From assembly GCF_900130025.1 (NCBI RefSeq), contig NZ_FQXR01000002.1:372001-436000 (forward strand): a stretch of 64,000 bases of DNA. The letters run 5' to 3'. Of the stretch, positions 17,474 to 26,450 are shown in pieces; position 1 is the first letter of the stretch, and every line of letters begins with the position of its first letter. The position numbers were made by a program, and so were the translations under genes. The notes beneath the pieces are model-generated. The model searched no databases. It was not told the origin of the DNA and saw only the letters and a list, made by a program, of their open reading frames with translations. The stretch is from Sporanaerobacter acetigenes DSM 13106. Its GTDB lineage: Bacteria > Bacillota > Clostridia > Tissierellales > Sporanaerobacteraceae.

Positions 17474-18772
17474 TTAGTCACGCAATTTAATTATATCTTC
17501 TATCAATTTCAAAGACTTATCTACGACAAAATCTCCAGCTATTCCTCCAAATATTGATGACCAAGCCTCATAATCTCCATTTTCATAAGACTCTTTTGTA
17601 TAAACATATCCTAGCATACCACTAGTATATCCTACAACTAAAGTATTTTTTACCTTTGAATTATTTTTAATTGAAACACCAAATTCATTAAACAATTCAA
17701 CTGGTACACCAACTATCGCAACACCTCCTACTTTCACAACTTGTATTGGAGCATTTATTTCATAATCATTGCCTAAAGTATCTATCAATTTAAGAGTTAT
17801 AGCTGCTCCTTGATACTTGGTTTCAGCTAATCTCTTATCATCAGAACTAATTTCTCCCTGCAAAGCCAATTCCCTATTACTCTTAGCTTCTTCATAATGT
17901 TTCATAGCTACATCACGATTAGGAAGTTCTTTTTTAGGAAAATTAAAATATTCTTTAACGCAATATATTTCATTGCAATCCAATTCTAAAGAGTTGTCCA
18001 TAGCTTCCACAACCTTGTCAAATAGCAACATACCTTTTCTTTCCACTTCATCGAAATCTTGTGATTTCCTTGTAAATCTTGTACTTATATCACCACAAGC
18101 TCCATTCATAAACATGCAGATGCAATTTTCTCCATATTTTTGTTCAATTTCTCTTTGCACAACTCCTGGATAATCAGCCGAAATCAACAAATTATCTAAA
18201 CCCAAAATTGTTGGATGACATCCATGATTCACTATCACACCTACAATTTTGTCCTCTTCAGTATTAAAACTTATGACATTTACTGAATTGTCAAAATCCG
18301 CATCCTTATCTATTCTATTACTTCCCAATCCATTGATTTCAGATTTCCCAAATTTCATATAAGAAAGTATTAAGTTTTTAGTAGATTCTATTGCATTTTT
18401 TGCAATAATGTCTATGATTTTTTCTTTTAATTTCTTATGTTCATCATCTATGTAGACTCCAGGCATCCACTTTATAATTTCAGGGCCTGAATGAGTGTGG
18501 ATAGCACACACAAAAACATTCTTTTCCTCTATGTCTATTTCTTCTTTAATCTTTGATACAACCTTTTTAACCATTTCTTCATCTACACACAACATATCAT
18601 TAGTTATCAATATAGCTTTTTCTAAACCATTAGAAATTGTCATGGCTTTTGTATAAATAGAATCATGTGTTCCTATATTTCCTTGATCTCTACCCATATA
18701 ACCCGCCATTTTCATACCTTCAGGAACATCTATTTCACTTTTAGATACTCCAACAAATAATTGTCCTTTCAT
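17474..18772 (-). CDS. Neutral/alkaline ceramidase-like hydrolase without signal peptide
   Basis: Product of 432 aa resembling the N-terminal domain of neutral ceramidases, which are zinc amidohydrolases that cut N-acyl bonds. Seen: VGVSKSEIDVPEGMKMAGYMGR at the start, His92 and His94 in CAIHTHSGPE, His183/His186 in NHGCHPT, and MNGACGDISTR, all at the spacing expected for the metal and active site. Known ceramidases are secreted, longer (about 650 aa) and carry an extra C-terminal domain. This one has no signal peptide and should be cytoplasmic. It is joined to levR (24-base gap), so the likely substrate is an N-acylated molecule tied to the imported amino sugar rather than a sphingolipid. 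That function is inferred. Confidence 0.75.
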   Translation of the reverse strand: MKGQLFVGVSKSEIDVPEGMKMAGYMGRDQGNIGTHDSIYTKAMTISNGLEKAILITNDMLCVDEEMVKKVVSKIKEEIDIEEKNVFVCAIHTHSGPEIIKWMPGVYIDDEHKKLKEKIIDIIAKNAIESTKNLILSYMKFGKSEINGLGSNRIDKDADFDNSVNVISFNTEEDKIVGVIVNHGCHPTILGLDNLLISADYPGVVQREIEQKYGENCICMFMNGACGDISTRFTRKSQDFDEVERKGMLLFDKVVEAMDNSLELDCNEIYCVKEYFNFPKKELPNRDVAMKHYEEAKSNRELALQGEISSDDKRLAETKYQGAAITLKLIDTLGNDYEINAPIQVVKVGGVAIVGVPVELFNEFGVSIKNNSKVKNTLVVGYTSGMLGYVYTKESYENGDYEAWSSIFGGIAGDFVVDKSLKLIEDIIKLRD

Positions 18773-18849
18773 CTAATCACCTCAATCAAAAATATTGTAA
18801 CAACAGGGACGCTACTCTCACTGTCATATTTATTTATTATATTATATAC

Positions 18850-19725
18850 TCATTCCCTCTTACCTTCAAATACTGCTATCAAAATAACTGAGATCAAAAT
18901 AAGTATGCAGCCCATAAATAACTTTATACTGAATTGTTCCCCAAAGATTAATATACCTATTATGACAGATGTTATAGGCTCAAATGTACCTAAAATAGCT
19001 GTATTTTGAGGACCTATAATTCTTATCCCAACATTCATCAAATTTACAGCTCCCAAAGAGACAATTATAGACAAAATTGAAGTAAGTAGCCATGCCATTG
19101 TGTTCATCTTTACAGTGAAATTTCCCGTCAAAACACTAAAAACAAACATGACTGCCGAAGAAATTAGACATATATAAAATGTCAATTTGATAGAATTCAT
19201 AGATTTAAGTCCACTTTTGTCAAGATACATCACATAAAAAGAATAGGTAATTCCTGAAAAAAATGCCAATCCTATTCCCATAGGACTCATATCAGAACCT
19301 CCTCCATATAAGAGCAAAATCCCTATAGTACACAAGACAGTACAAAATATTTTCATAGGGTCTACTTTCTCATGGAAAAATATAATACTCTCCAATATTA
19401 CAAACACAGGATACATAAAATGTATTGTAGTTGCCACTCCAGTTGAAATATAATTGTAAGACAAAAAAAGTAGTACAGCAGTACCTGCAGAGCCTATACT
19501 GCCAACTAAAAGCAATTTTTTCAATTCTTCCTTACTCAGCTTAATGGATATATCATTACTTCTAAGCATCAAATATAAAATTGGAACTGAAATAAAAAAC
19601 CTCCAAAAAACTAAATTTGGCGGATTTCCTCCATTGGCATAGATATTTTTTGCAAGTAGTGGCATACAACCAAAAATAATTCCTGCAAATATTACTGCCA
19701 AAAACCCTTTTCGTCTATCTTCCAT
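18850..19725 (-). CDS. EamA/DMT-superfamily transporter
   Basis: Inner-membrane protein of 291 aa with ten hydrophobic segments in two EamA repeats (AVIFAGIIFGCMPLLAKNIY... and GIGLAFFSGITYSFYVMYLDK...). Typical EamA tails such as GPQNTAILGTFEPITSVIIGILIFGEQ are present. The family exports small metabolites and amino acids; the substrate is not predictable. The frame opens at 19809 within the previous gene, but the ATG at 19725 has GAGATGAGG in front and is chosen. It lies 52 bases after the response regulator and may be its target. Confidence 0.85.
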   Translation of the reverse strand: MEDRRKGFLAVIFAGIIFGCMPLLAKNIYANGGNPPNLVFWRFFISVPILYLMLRSNDISIKLSKEELKKLLLVGSIGSAGTAVLLFLSYNYISTGVATTIHFMYPVFVILESIIFFHEKVDPMKIFCTVLCTIGILLLYGGGSDMSPMGIGLAFFSGITYSFYVMYLDKSGLKSMNSIKLTFYICLISSAVMFVFSVLTGNFTVKMNTMAWLLTSILSIIVSLGAVNLMNVGIRIIGPQNTAILGTFEPITSVIIGILIFGEQFSIKLFMGCILILISVILIAVFEGKRE

Positions 19726-19777
19726 AATCTGCCTCATCTCCATCTTGCATTTTATGACATCCCAATCTATAATATAA

Positions 19778-20569
19778 TTATTTATTTTTAAAATACTCCA
19801 AAAATTCACTCGGGGTGGCTTTAGTGTATTTTTTAAATACAGAGATAAAATATCTATAATTGCTAAAACCTACATCATAAGCTATAGTATATATTTTACC
19901 TTTGCCTGTTTTCATTATATTAATAGATTTTTGAATTCTATATCGATTTACAAATTCATTAAAAGTATAACTAGTTTCTTCTTTGAATTTTTGGTTTAAA
20001 TAGGTATCACTCATTCCTGTTAATTCCACCATATCTTTTATACATATCTTTTCACTATAATTTTCTTCTACATACTTAATCATATTTCTTACATGCTTAG
20101 AACCTTTAAAATCACTATTAATAAAATCTCCCCTTACTACATCCACATCTTCAATATCTTCTAGTTTGTCTTTTACTAGTTCATATCTTTTCTTAAGTTC
20201 TACCTCATCCTTTGCTATATCTAAAGCTTCAAACAATTGTTTTTTATCTACTGGTTTGAGTAAATATTCACTAACCCCTAATTTAATTGCAGATTTAGCA
20301 TAATCAAACTCATCATAACCTGATATTATTATGGCACTATAAATATATTTATCAATACTTTTCTCAAGCATTGTAATTCCATTCATTACAGGCATATTTA
20401 TATCTACTAAAACTATATCTGGTTCTAATTCTTTTATTTTTTCTAATCCCTCTTTACCATTTTTAGCCTCTCCTACTACCACGCAATTGGCACCTATCCA
20501 ATCATAGGTATAATGTATCCCTTTTCGAATCATTTCTTCATCTTCTACAATCAATACCTTATACATCAT
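19778..20569 (-). CDS. Response regulator with AraC-type DNA-binding domain (YesN-like)
   Basis: Product of 263 aa. A receiver domain (about 1-120) begins YKVLIVEDEEMIRKG with the acidic pocket; the phosphorylated Asp lies in DIVLVDINMPVMNG and the conserved Lys in YLLKPVDKK. A C-terminal AraC helix-turn-helix pair (about 160-260) ends in the family pattern IAYDVGFSNYRYFISVFKKYTKATPSEF. The start is one of two adjacent ATGs (20569, 20566) after GGGAGGG; it overlaps the kinase end by a few bases, so the pair is translated together. It likely controls the ABC importer upstream. Confidence 0.92.
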   Translation of the reverse strand: MMYKVLIVEDEEMIRKGIHYTYDWIGANCVVVGEAKNGKEGLEKIKELEPDIVLVDINMPVMNGITMLEKSIDKYIYSAIIISGYDEFDYAKSAIKLGVSEYLLKPVDKKQLFEALDIAKDEVELKKRYELVKDKLEDIEDVDVVRGDFINSDFKGSKHVRNMIKYVEENYSEKICIKDMVELTGMSDTYLNQKFKEETSYTFNEFVNRYRIQKSINIMKTGKGKIYTIAYDVGFSNYRYFISVFKKYTKATPSEFLEYFKNK

Positions 20570-22271
20570 CCTTTTCCCTCCCATAAGGTAAATAGGGTAT
20601 TTTTACAGTAACTATAATGCCTTCACCATAAACATTATCTATTTCTATTCCGTAATCATTGCCATACAATAAAATCAATCTTCTATGAATATTATAAAGC
20701 CCACTATGTTTACTTAAGTTTTCCTGACTATCTAAAATTTTTTTAATGATAATAAGTTCTGCTTCAGATATTCCACTACCATTATCCTTTACTTGAAATA
20801 CCACATTCTTCTCTATTCTCTCTCCAACTATATCTATATTTAAGAAATCCTTTTCTCCATAACCATATTTAATAGAATTTTCTATTATAGGTTGCAACAA
20901 CAGTTTAGGAACATAGGAGTTTTTTACTTCATTAGATATATTTATGGAATAATTCAACCTTTCTTTAAATCTAATTTTATGTAATCTTAAATAATCCTCT
21001 ATATAGGCCAAATCTTCCTTAAATAGTACATTCTGTTCTTCGTTTTTTATACTATAACGAAGTATTCTAGATAAACTCATTATAATCTCTTGAGCTTGAA
21101 CTGGATCAATAATTATAGTATATCTTAAAGTTTCCAAGACATTAAATATAAAGTGAGGATTAAATTGAGCCTGTAGCTGCTTAATTTCATTTATTCTTCT
21201 TATATCAGATAGTTCTTGATTTTTTTTCATTAATTCATTAAGCCTGTCCAACATAATATTATATTGATTTGCCAATATTTCTAATTCATCCCCAGTATCT
21301 AAATTCACATAAGAATCCATATTGCCATTTTGTAAGTCTTTCACAGCAATTAATAATTTATCTATGGATTTAGTATTTTCAGAAGACATTCTCTCTGCTA
21401 AATAATTTATTAAAATATATAATAATAAAGAAACAATTCCTGCAAATATCCCATAATATATAAAAGTTGCTCTATCGTATTTAATAGAATTTAGTGTATA
21501 AATATTAATATTGCCCCCTGGTAGCGTTTTCTTAACCATATGATATTTACCACTCCTAATTTTTACATATCTCATAGCATCCGTATATTCAGGGGTAAAT
21601 TTATTCAAAAGTCCTTTTACAATATTGTTTGTAGTTGCAATAATTCTATCATATTGGTCTGTAACTACTACAACTTCTGCATCTTGGACAAAGATTAATT
21701 TCTGAATATCTTCCTCATACAATTGATATACTATATAACCTATAATCTCTTCATCCTTATATATTGCCTTGCCAAAAGTATATACAGTGTATCTATCATG
21801 GGGAAATTTTATTTTATTAGCTTCAGTTAAAACTTCTTTAGGATTTTTATTAATACTTGGTATTATATCTTTTAAAATAATATCATTAATATCTGGATCA
21901 GAAGGTGTAGTATAAGCTAAAAACAAGCCCTCACTATCTACAATATGAAATGTAGATTTGACTTTTTGGCTATTATTAAATTTATAAAATTCTTCATAAA
22001 CTAAATTACTATTTAAATAGGTATCTACAAAATCAATTACAGTATTAGACTTTGCCATTTTTTCTATTTCATTATAATAATTATCATATACTTCTAAAAC
22101 AATTCCCCCTATTAAATCTCCAGACCTAGTGGCATCATTTACCGCTCTTATTTTAGTAGTAAATATAATAAAAATTAAAAACAAGATATAAAGTATTAAA
22201 ATAGGAATAAAAGCGTATCTTAAAAAAAAGTATTTGATTTTTTCTTTATAATTCCTATTTTTAATTTCCAT
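20559..22271 (-). CDS. Sensor histidine kinase, YesM/LytS type
   Basis: Membrane kinase of 570 aa. Order: TM1 (about 15-38), a large extracellular sensing region with Cache character (about 40-270), TM2 (about 275-300), HAMP, then the His_kinase domain with the phosphorylated His in QLQAQFNPHFIFNVLETLRY, and an ATPase domain with QPIIENSIKYGYG (N box) and KDNGSGIS (G1). The frame opens at 22337, but the ATG at 22271 follows AAGGAGA and gives a normal N-terminus. It precedes its AraC-type regulator and follows the ABC operon across a terminator, suggesting that it senses the transported solute outside the cell. Confidence 0.92.
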   Translation of the reverse strand: MEIKNRNYKEKIKYFFLRYAFIPILILYILFLIFIIFTTKIRAVNDATRSGDLIGGIVLEVYDNYYNEIEKMAKSNTVIDFVDTYLNSNLVYEEFYKFNNSQKVKSTFHIVDSEGLFLAYTTPSDPDINDIILKDIIPSINKNPKEVLTEANKIKFPHDRYTVYTFGKAIYKDEEIIGYIVYQLYEEDIQKLIFVQDAEVVVVTDQYDRIIATTNNIVKGLLNKFTPEYTDAMRYVKIRSGKYHMVKKTLPGGNINIYTLNSIKYDRATFIYYGIFAGIVSLLLYILINYLAERMSSENTKSIDKLLIAVKDLQNGNMDSYVNLDTGDELEILANQYNIMLDRLNELMKKNQELSDIRRINEIKQLQAQFNPHFIFNVLETLRYTIIIDPVQAQEIIMSLSRILRYSIKNEEQNVLFKEDLAYIEDYLRLHKIRFKERLNYSINISNEVKNSYVPKLLLQPIIENSIKYGYGEKDFLNIDIVGERIEKNVVFQVKDNGSGISEAELIIIKKILDSQENLSKHSGLYNIHRRLILLYGNDYGIEIDNVYGEGIIVTVKIPYLPYGREKDDV

Positions 22272-22328
22272 GTATATTCTCCTTAAAATAAACTCCAATT
22301 TATTATAACATAATCCTATATATAAAAT

Positions 22329-22366
22329 AATAAGCAATCTTTATCCATTTTAAAAGATTGCTTATT
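22329..22366 (-). terminator. Terminator between ABC operon and kinase gene
   Basis: Arms AATAAGCAATCTTT and AAAGATTGCTTATT with a 10-base loop, followed by ATTTTAT on the minus strand. It lies between the permease stop and the kinase start and separates transporter from regulator expression, perhaps partially. Confidence 0.75.
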
Positions 22367-22372
22367 TATATA

Positions 22373-24028
22373 CTACATTGTAATTTCCTTTTCTCCTGTT
22401 AACTTAAAGAAAATCAATAAAGATATAATAGTAATTAAGGAAAGTATAGTAGCTAAAGCTGCTGCTACTCCAAAATTACCACGAATTACCTCTGTATAAG
22501 TGGCAATCGTCATAGTTTTAGTATTTCCTGTGTAAAGAATTATAGAAGTACTTAATTCTGAAATAATAGTTACCCAACTTAAAATAGCTCCCGATATAAC
22601 TCCTGGTAACATCATAGGTAGTACAATTTTAAAAAACGCCTTAATATTTGAAGCCCCCAAAGATATAGCTGCTTCCTCTACACTAATATTTATCTGATGA
22701 AGAATTGCAGCACTGGAACGAATTGTATAAGGTAACCTACGAATTACAAAGGATATAATCATAATTAAGGCAGTCCCACTTAGTAGTAATGGTTTCTTGT
22801 TAAAACTTAAAAGTAATGCAATTCCTAAAATAGAACCTGGAACTATATAGGGAAACATAGTTAATATATCTAACATATTCGTAATAGGATTGCACCTTCT
22901 AACAGTAATATAGGCTATCAATATAGCAAGTAATATTACAATTATTATAGATACTCCTGCAAGACAAAAAGTATTTGCTATGGAATCTCCCATTTTAGAA
23001 AAAGCTATTTCATAACTTTTTAGTGAATATCCTCCTGAAAATACTCTCCCCGTAGTATCTAAGAAAGATGTATATATAACAGTAATCTGTGGAAGTAATG
23101 CTATTATAGTAAAGCCATAAACATAAATATGAGCCAATACATTTTTTAATCCTCTTTCTTTCTTTGCCTCTATTGGATGTAAAGCACTCATAGAAAAAGC
23201 CTTTTTATTAGAAATATATTTTTGTAATAAAAATATAGCTGTAGCAAATATAATTACTATAACAGATATGGCTGCAGCAAAACCGTCATCTCCACCTACT
23301 TCAGATATAAATTCGTTAAATATAAGAACGGGAACAGTTCTATAGCCTTCACCAATAAGCATAGGGGTACCAAAATCCGCCAAAGCCCTCATAAATACCA
23401 ATAAAGCTCCTGCTAATAAAGTAGGTAGAATTAGTGGAATAACCACTTTAAATACCTTCTTAACGCCTGTACAGCCCATACTTTCTGCAGCCTCTAATAG
23501 AGATTTATCAATACTTTTCAATGCTCCATATAAGTACATATATATTAATGGTACCAACTGCAAAGTTAAAACCAGCAATATTCCTGTAAAGCCATAAATA
23601 TCTGGCATTGCAATATTAAAAACATCTTTCATGAAATTTGTAATTACTCCATTTCTCCCCAATAACAATATCCAAGAATATGCCCCTATAAAAGGTGCCT
23701 GCATGGAAGATATTAAAATTAATACTTGAATTATAGACTTTCCTTTTATTTTAAAAGTAACCATAATATACGCTAAAGGTACTGCAAGTATTATTGTCAA
23801 TATTGTGACCCATGTAGTAACCTTTAAACTATTAAATAAAGAGCCATAATAATATTTTTTACTGAAAAATTGTTTAAAATAAGCTAAAGAAAAACTCCCT
23901 GTATTCCCATCATGAATGCTCTTTGAAAGTATTGTGAATAATGGAAACACTAGCATAATAATATATAAAATAAATATAATTAAAGTAATAATTGACCAAA
24001 TATCATATCTTTTACTTTTGGATAACAT
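22373..24028 (-). CDS. ABC importer permease, fused two-domain (FbpB/ThiP-like)
   Basis: Inner-membrane protein of 551 aa with about 12 hydrophobic segments in two homologous halves. Each half has the EAA loop that docks on the ATPase: EAAESMGCTGVKKVFKVVIPLILP and EAAISLGASNIKAFFKIVLPMMLPG. This fused layout is typical of transporters for ferric ions, thiamine, sugar phosphates or phosphonates. Its start overlaps the ATPase gene by 17 bases. The solute is not certain; see the binding protein. Confidence 0.92.
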   Translation of the reverse strand: MLSKSKRYDIWSIITLIIFILYIIMLVFPLFTILSKSIHDGNTGSFSLAYFKQFFSKKYYYGSLFNSLKVTTWVTILTIILAVPLAYIMVTFKIKGKSIIQVLILISSMQAPFIGAYSWILLLGRNGVITNFMKDVFNIAMPDIYGFTGILLVLTLQLVPLIYMYLYGALKSIDKSLLEAAESMGCTGVKKVFKVVIPLILPTLLAGALLVFMRALADFGTPMLIGEGYRTVPVLIFNEFISEVGGDDGFAAAISVIVIIFATAIFLLQKYISNKKAFSMSALHPIEAKKERGLKNVLAHIYVYGFTIIALLPQITVIYTSFLDTTGRVFSGGYSLKSYEIAFSKMGDSIANTFCLAGVSIIIVILLAILIAYITVRRCNPITNMLDILTMFPYIVPGSILGIALLLSFNKKPLLLSGTALIMIISFVIRRLPYTIRSSAAILHQINISVEEAAISLGASNIKAFFKIVLPMMLPGVISGAILSWVTIISELSTSIILYTGNTKTMTIATYTEVIRGNFGVAAALATILSLITIISLLIFFKLTGEKEITM

Positions 24029-25127
24029 GATTCACAACTCCTTCAGTTAAATTTAACTGAGATTCCTTGTTAAATATATTTATTTTTTCTTTTTTTATTT
24101 TTAAACCTATTTCAGTATTAGGCTTAAGTATTTCTCCAATTGTAGACTCTTGGACTATTTCTGCCCTTTCTCCAGTTTCCAGTTCCACAAAATAATGGGT
24201 ATTTAGCCCTAAAAATATAGAATCTAATATTTTCGCCTTAATACCTTCTCCATTTTTTTTAATAATAAATTCCTCTGGTCTTACAGAGACTTGAACTGGA
24301 ATACTATCTGCAATTTCCCTAGAAATAATTAAATTATCTACAATTTCCGTATATCCTCCAATTTTTAAAATAAATCCATTATTATTAGGTATTAATTTTC
24401 CATCTAATATATTTGTTCTACCAATGAAAGTTGCCACAAATATATTGGCTGGCCTTTGATATATATTTTGGGGAGTTCCCACATGTTGTATTTCCCCATG
24501 ATTCATAACAGCTATTCTATCTGATACAGCCATGGCTTCCTCTTGATCATGGGTTACATATATGGTGGTAATACCAATATCCTTTTGTATATCTTTAATA
24601 GCATTTCTCATTTCTATTCTAAGTTTTGCATCTAAATTAGACAGTGGTTCATCCATTAATAGCACATCTGGTTCAATAACAATTGCCCTAGCAAGGGCTA
24701 CCCTTTGTTGCTGTCCACCAGATAAATTTTCAGGTAATCTATCTTTGTACTCGTAAATTTTTACTATTTTTAATATTTCATCTACCTTTTCTTCTATTTC
24801 TGCCTTAGGTACTTTTCTATTTTCCAAACCAAAGGCTACATTTTTTGCCACTGTTAAATGAGGAAATATAGCATAATTTTGAAATACCATGCCGATATTT
24901 CTATCCTTTGGAGGCACATTATTTATTATTTTTTCATTAAAATAAATCTCTCCATCTTCTATGGTATTAAATCCTGCCACCATTCTAAGTAAAGTAGTTT
25001 TACCACATCCAGACGGTCCAAGAAGGGTAAAAAACTCACCCTTCTCAACCTCCAGTGACAATCCTTTTATTACTGTATTATCTCCATATTTTTTAACCAC
25101 ATTTTTAAAATCTATAGATATACTCAA
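24012..25127 (-). CDS. ABC importer ATP-binding subunit
   Basis: ATPase of 371 aa in the FbpC/PotA/MalK group. Walker A is LGPSGCGKTTLLR, signature ENLSGGQQQRVALARA, Walker B PDVLLMDEPLSNLD, and the switch His is in YVTHDQEEAM. After about residue 235 there is a TOBE/OB-type C-terminal domain. The frame can open at GTG 25136, but the TTG at 25127 follows AAGGTG at a better distance and gives a usual N-terminus. It lies between the binding protein (20-base gap) and the permease (overlap). Confidence 0.93.
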   Translation of the reverse strand: MSISIDFKNVVKKYGDNTVIKGLSLEVEKGEFFTLLGPSGCGKTTLLRMVAGFNTIEDGEIYFNEKIINNVPPKDRNIGMVFQNYAIFPHLTVAKNVAFGLENRKVPKAEIEEKVDEILKIVKIYEYKDRLPENLSGGQQQRVALARAIVIEPDVLLMDEPLSNLDAKLRIEMRNAIKDIQKDIGITTIYVTHDQEEAMAVSDRIAVMNHGEIQHVGTPQNIYQRPANIFVATFIGRTNILDGKLIPNNNGFILKIGGYTEIVDNLIISREIADSIPVQVSVRPEEFIIKKNGEGIKAKILDSIFLGLNTHYFVELETGERAEIVQESTIGEILKPNTEIGLKIKKEKINIFNKESQLNLTEGVVNHVIQK

Positions 25128-25147
25128 ATGATTCACCTTCTAACTAT

Positions 25148-26191
25148 TTATTTTTGCAGTGATGTAAACAAATCAATATATCTTTCTACTATTTCATTTT
25201 TATGTTCAGTAACATATTCTATATTTTCTTCTAAAGTAGAAATATTTTCCAACGGTGTCATAGAATCACTTAATTCTGCATCTGCTCTCAAAGGCCTTAT
25301 AAATATTTCTGTTCCAAAAGCATCTTGTATTTCCTTTGAAGTGACAAAATCAATAAACTTTTTAGCATTTTCTAAATTCTTAGCACCTTTTATTATAGCT
25401 AAATGTGCATCTCCATATATAGTACCTTCTTTTGGATATACTACTTTAACTGGCGCGCCATCTCTTACATAGGATACAGATGGGTCTTCATAAGTTAATG
25501 CCACTACATATTCTCCATCTGCTACAGACTTATGAGCTGCACCAGAGCCACCGGATACTTTCCCATCTAGGTTTTCAATTAATTTTCCTACATAATCCCA
25601 ACCTTCTTGTGATTCATAGTCTCCACCCATAGCAACTAACATATTGGTCAATTGATTAAAAGCTGATGAAGAACTAGCAGGGTCAGGATATGCGATTTTG
25701 CCTTTTAGTTCAGGATTTAATAAATCTTCATATCCTTCAATTTTTATATCTCCAATAAGATCTGTATTAACAAGTAAACAAGAGCCATCAGAATTATATG
25801 GTGTCAAATATCCATGTTTGTTTTTATGACCTTCTAACATATATTGATCATTTGGCGAAACGTATTCCTGATATAGATCAGGATTCTGTGCAAATTGAGC
25901 TTCAGCTATTCCAAATATTACATCTGCATAGGGATTTTCTTTTTCTGATTCAATACGTTTCATTAATTCTCCTGTACCTGCACTAATTAATTCTACCTTT
26001 ATCCCTGTTTCCTTTTCAAAAGCAGGAATTACTAAATTAATAATATCTTCACTATTAGGTGAATAAACTACTAGCTCGTCCGATGTATCATCTGATGTAT
26101 TACCATCAGTAGTATCTGTCTTGCCACAAGCAGCTAATAGCCCCATAGCTAATACTAAAACCATTGTTAAAGCAATAAATTTTTTATTCAT
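25148..26191 (-). CDS. ABC importer substrate-binding lipoprotein
   Basis: Product of 347 aa with a lipoprotein signal (LVLAMGLLAAC; lipidated Cys22). After a short Thr/Asp-rich linker comes an FbpA/AfuA-like type 2 periplasmic fold: ELVVYSPNSEDIINLVIPAFEKETGIKVEL, YADVIFGIAEAQF, and GKIAYPDPASSSSAFNQLTNMLVAMGG. The two tyrosines that bind iron in FbpA are not evident to me. The family also has members for sugar phosphates (AfuA) and phosphonates. A YesM/AraC sensor pair alongside suits an organic solute such as a hexose phosphate. Ribosome site GAGGGGGG. First gene of the operon. Confidence 0.88.
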   Translation of the reverse strand: MNKKFIALTMVLVLAMGLLAACGKTDTTDGNTSDDTSDELVVYSPNSEDIINLVIPAFEKETGIKVELISAGTGELMKRIESEKENPYADVIFGIAEAQFAQNPDLYQEYVSPNDQYMLEGHKNKHGYLTPYNSDGSCLLVNTDLIGDIKIEGYEDLLNPELKGKIAYPDPASSSSAFNQLTNMLVAMGGDYESQEGWDYVGKLIENLDGKVSGGSGAAHKSVADGEYVVALTYEDPSVSYVRDGAPVKVVYPKEGTIYGDAHLAIIKGAKNLENAKKFIDFVTSKEIQDAFGTEIFIRPLRADAELSDSMTPLENISTLEENIEYVTEHKNEIVERYIDLFTSLQK

Positions 26192-26352
26192 TATATAACC
26201 CCCCTCACTGTTATGTATTTAATTTGATTTTATCTAAATAGTGAAACAATTTAAATACTGTAAAAGGAAAACATTGTCCAAAATAAGCAAGTCAATTAAG
26301 TTTCTGATAAAAAAGACTATTTGGCCACCTTGCCATATCAGAAGCAGTAATT

Positions 26353-26379
26353 TAAAAAGGATAGCAAGCATGCTATCCT
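26353..26379 (-). terminator. Terminator after rhomboid gene
   Basis: On the minus strand AGGATAGCA-TGCT-TGCTATCCT followed by TTTT. It lies about 70 bases after the rhomboid stop codon. The rest of the 259-base gap (26192-26450) shows no gene and presumably holds the promoter of the binding-protein operon. Confidence 0.85.
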
Positions 26380-26450
26380 CTAAATCTTCTTTTTTTAATA
26401 TTTTATAGAAAAATCATGATTTAATAATAATTTACGGTTCGCCTATCGTA

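Noticed and set aside
25148-26191. Calling the ABC importer a ferric transporter
   Set aside because: The fold group is shared by ferric, sugar-phosphate and phosphonate binders; I could not see the iron ligands and the context is sugar-related.
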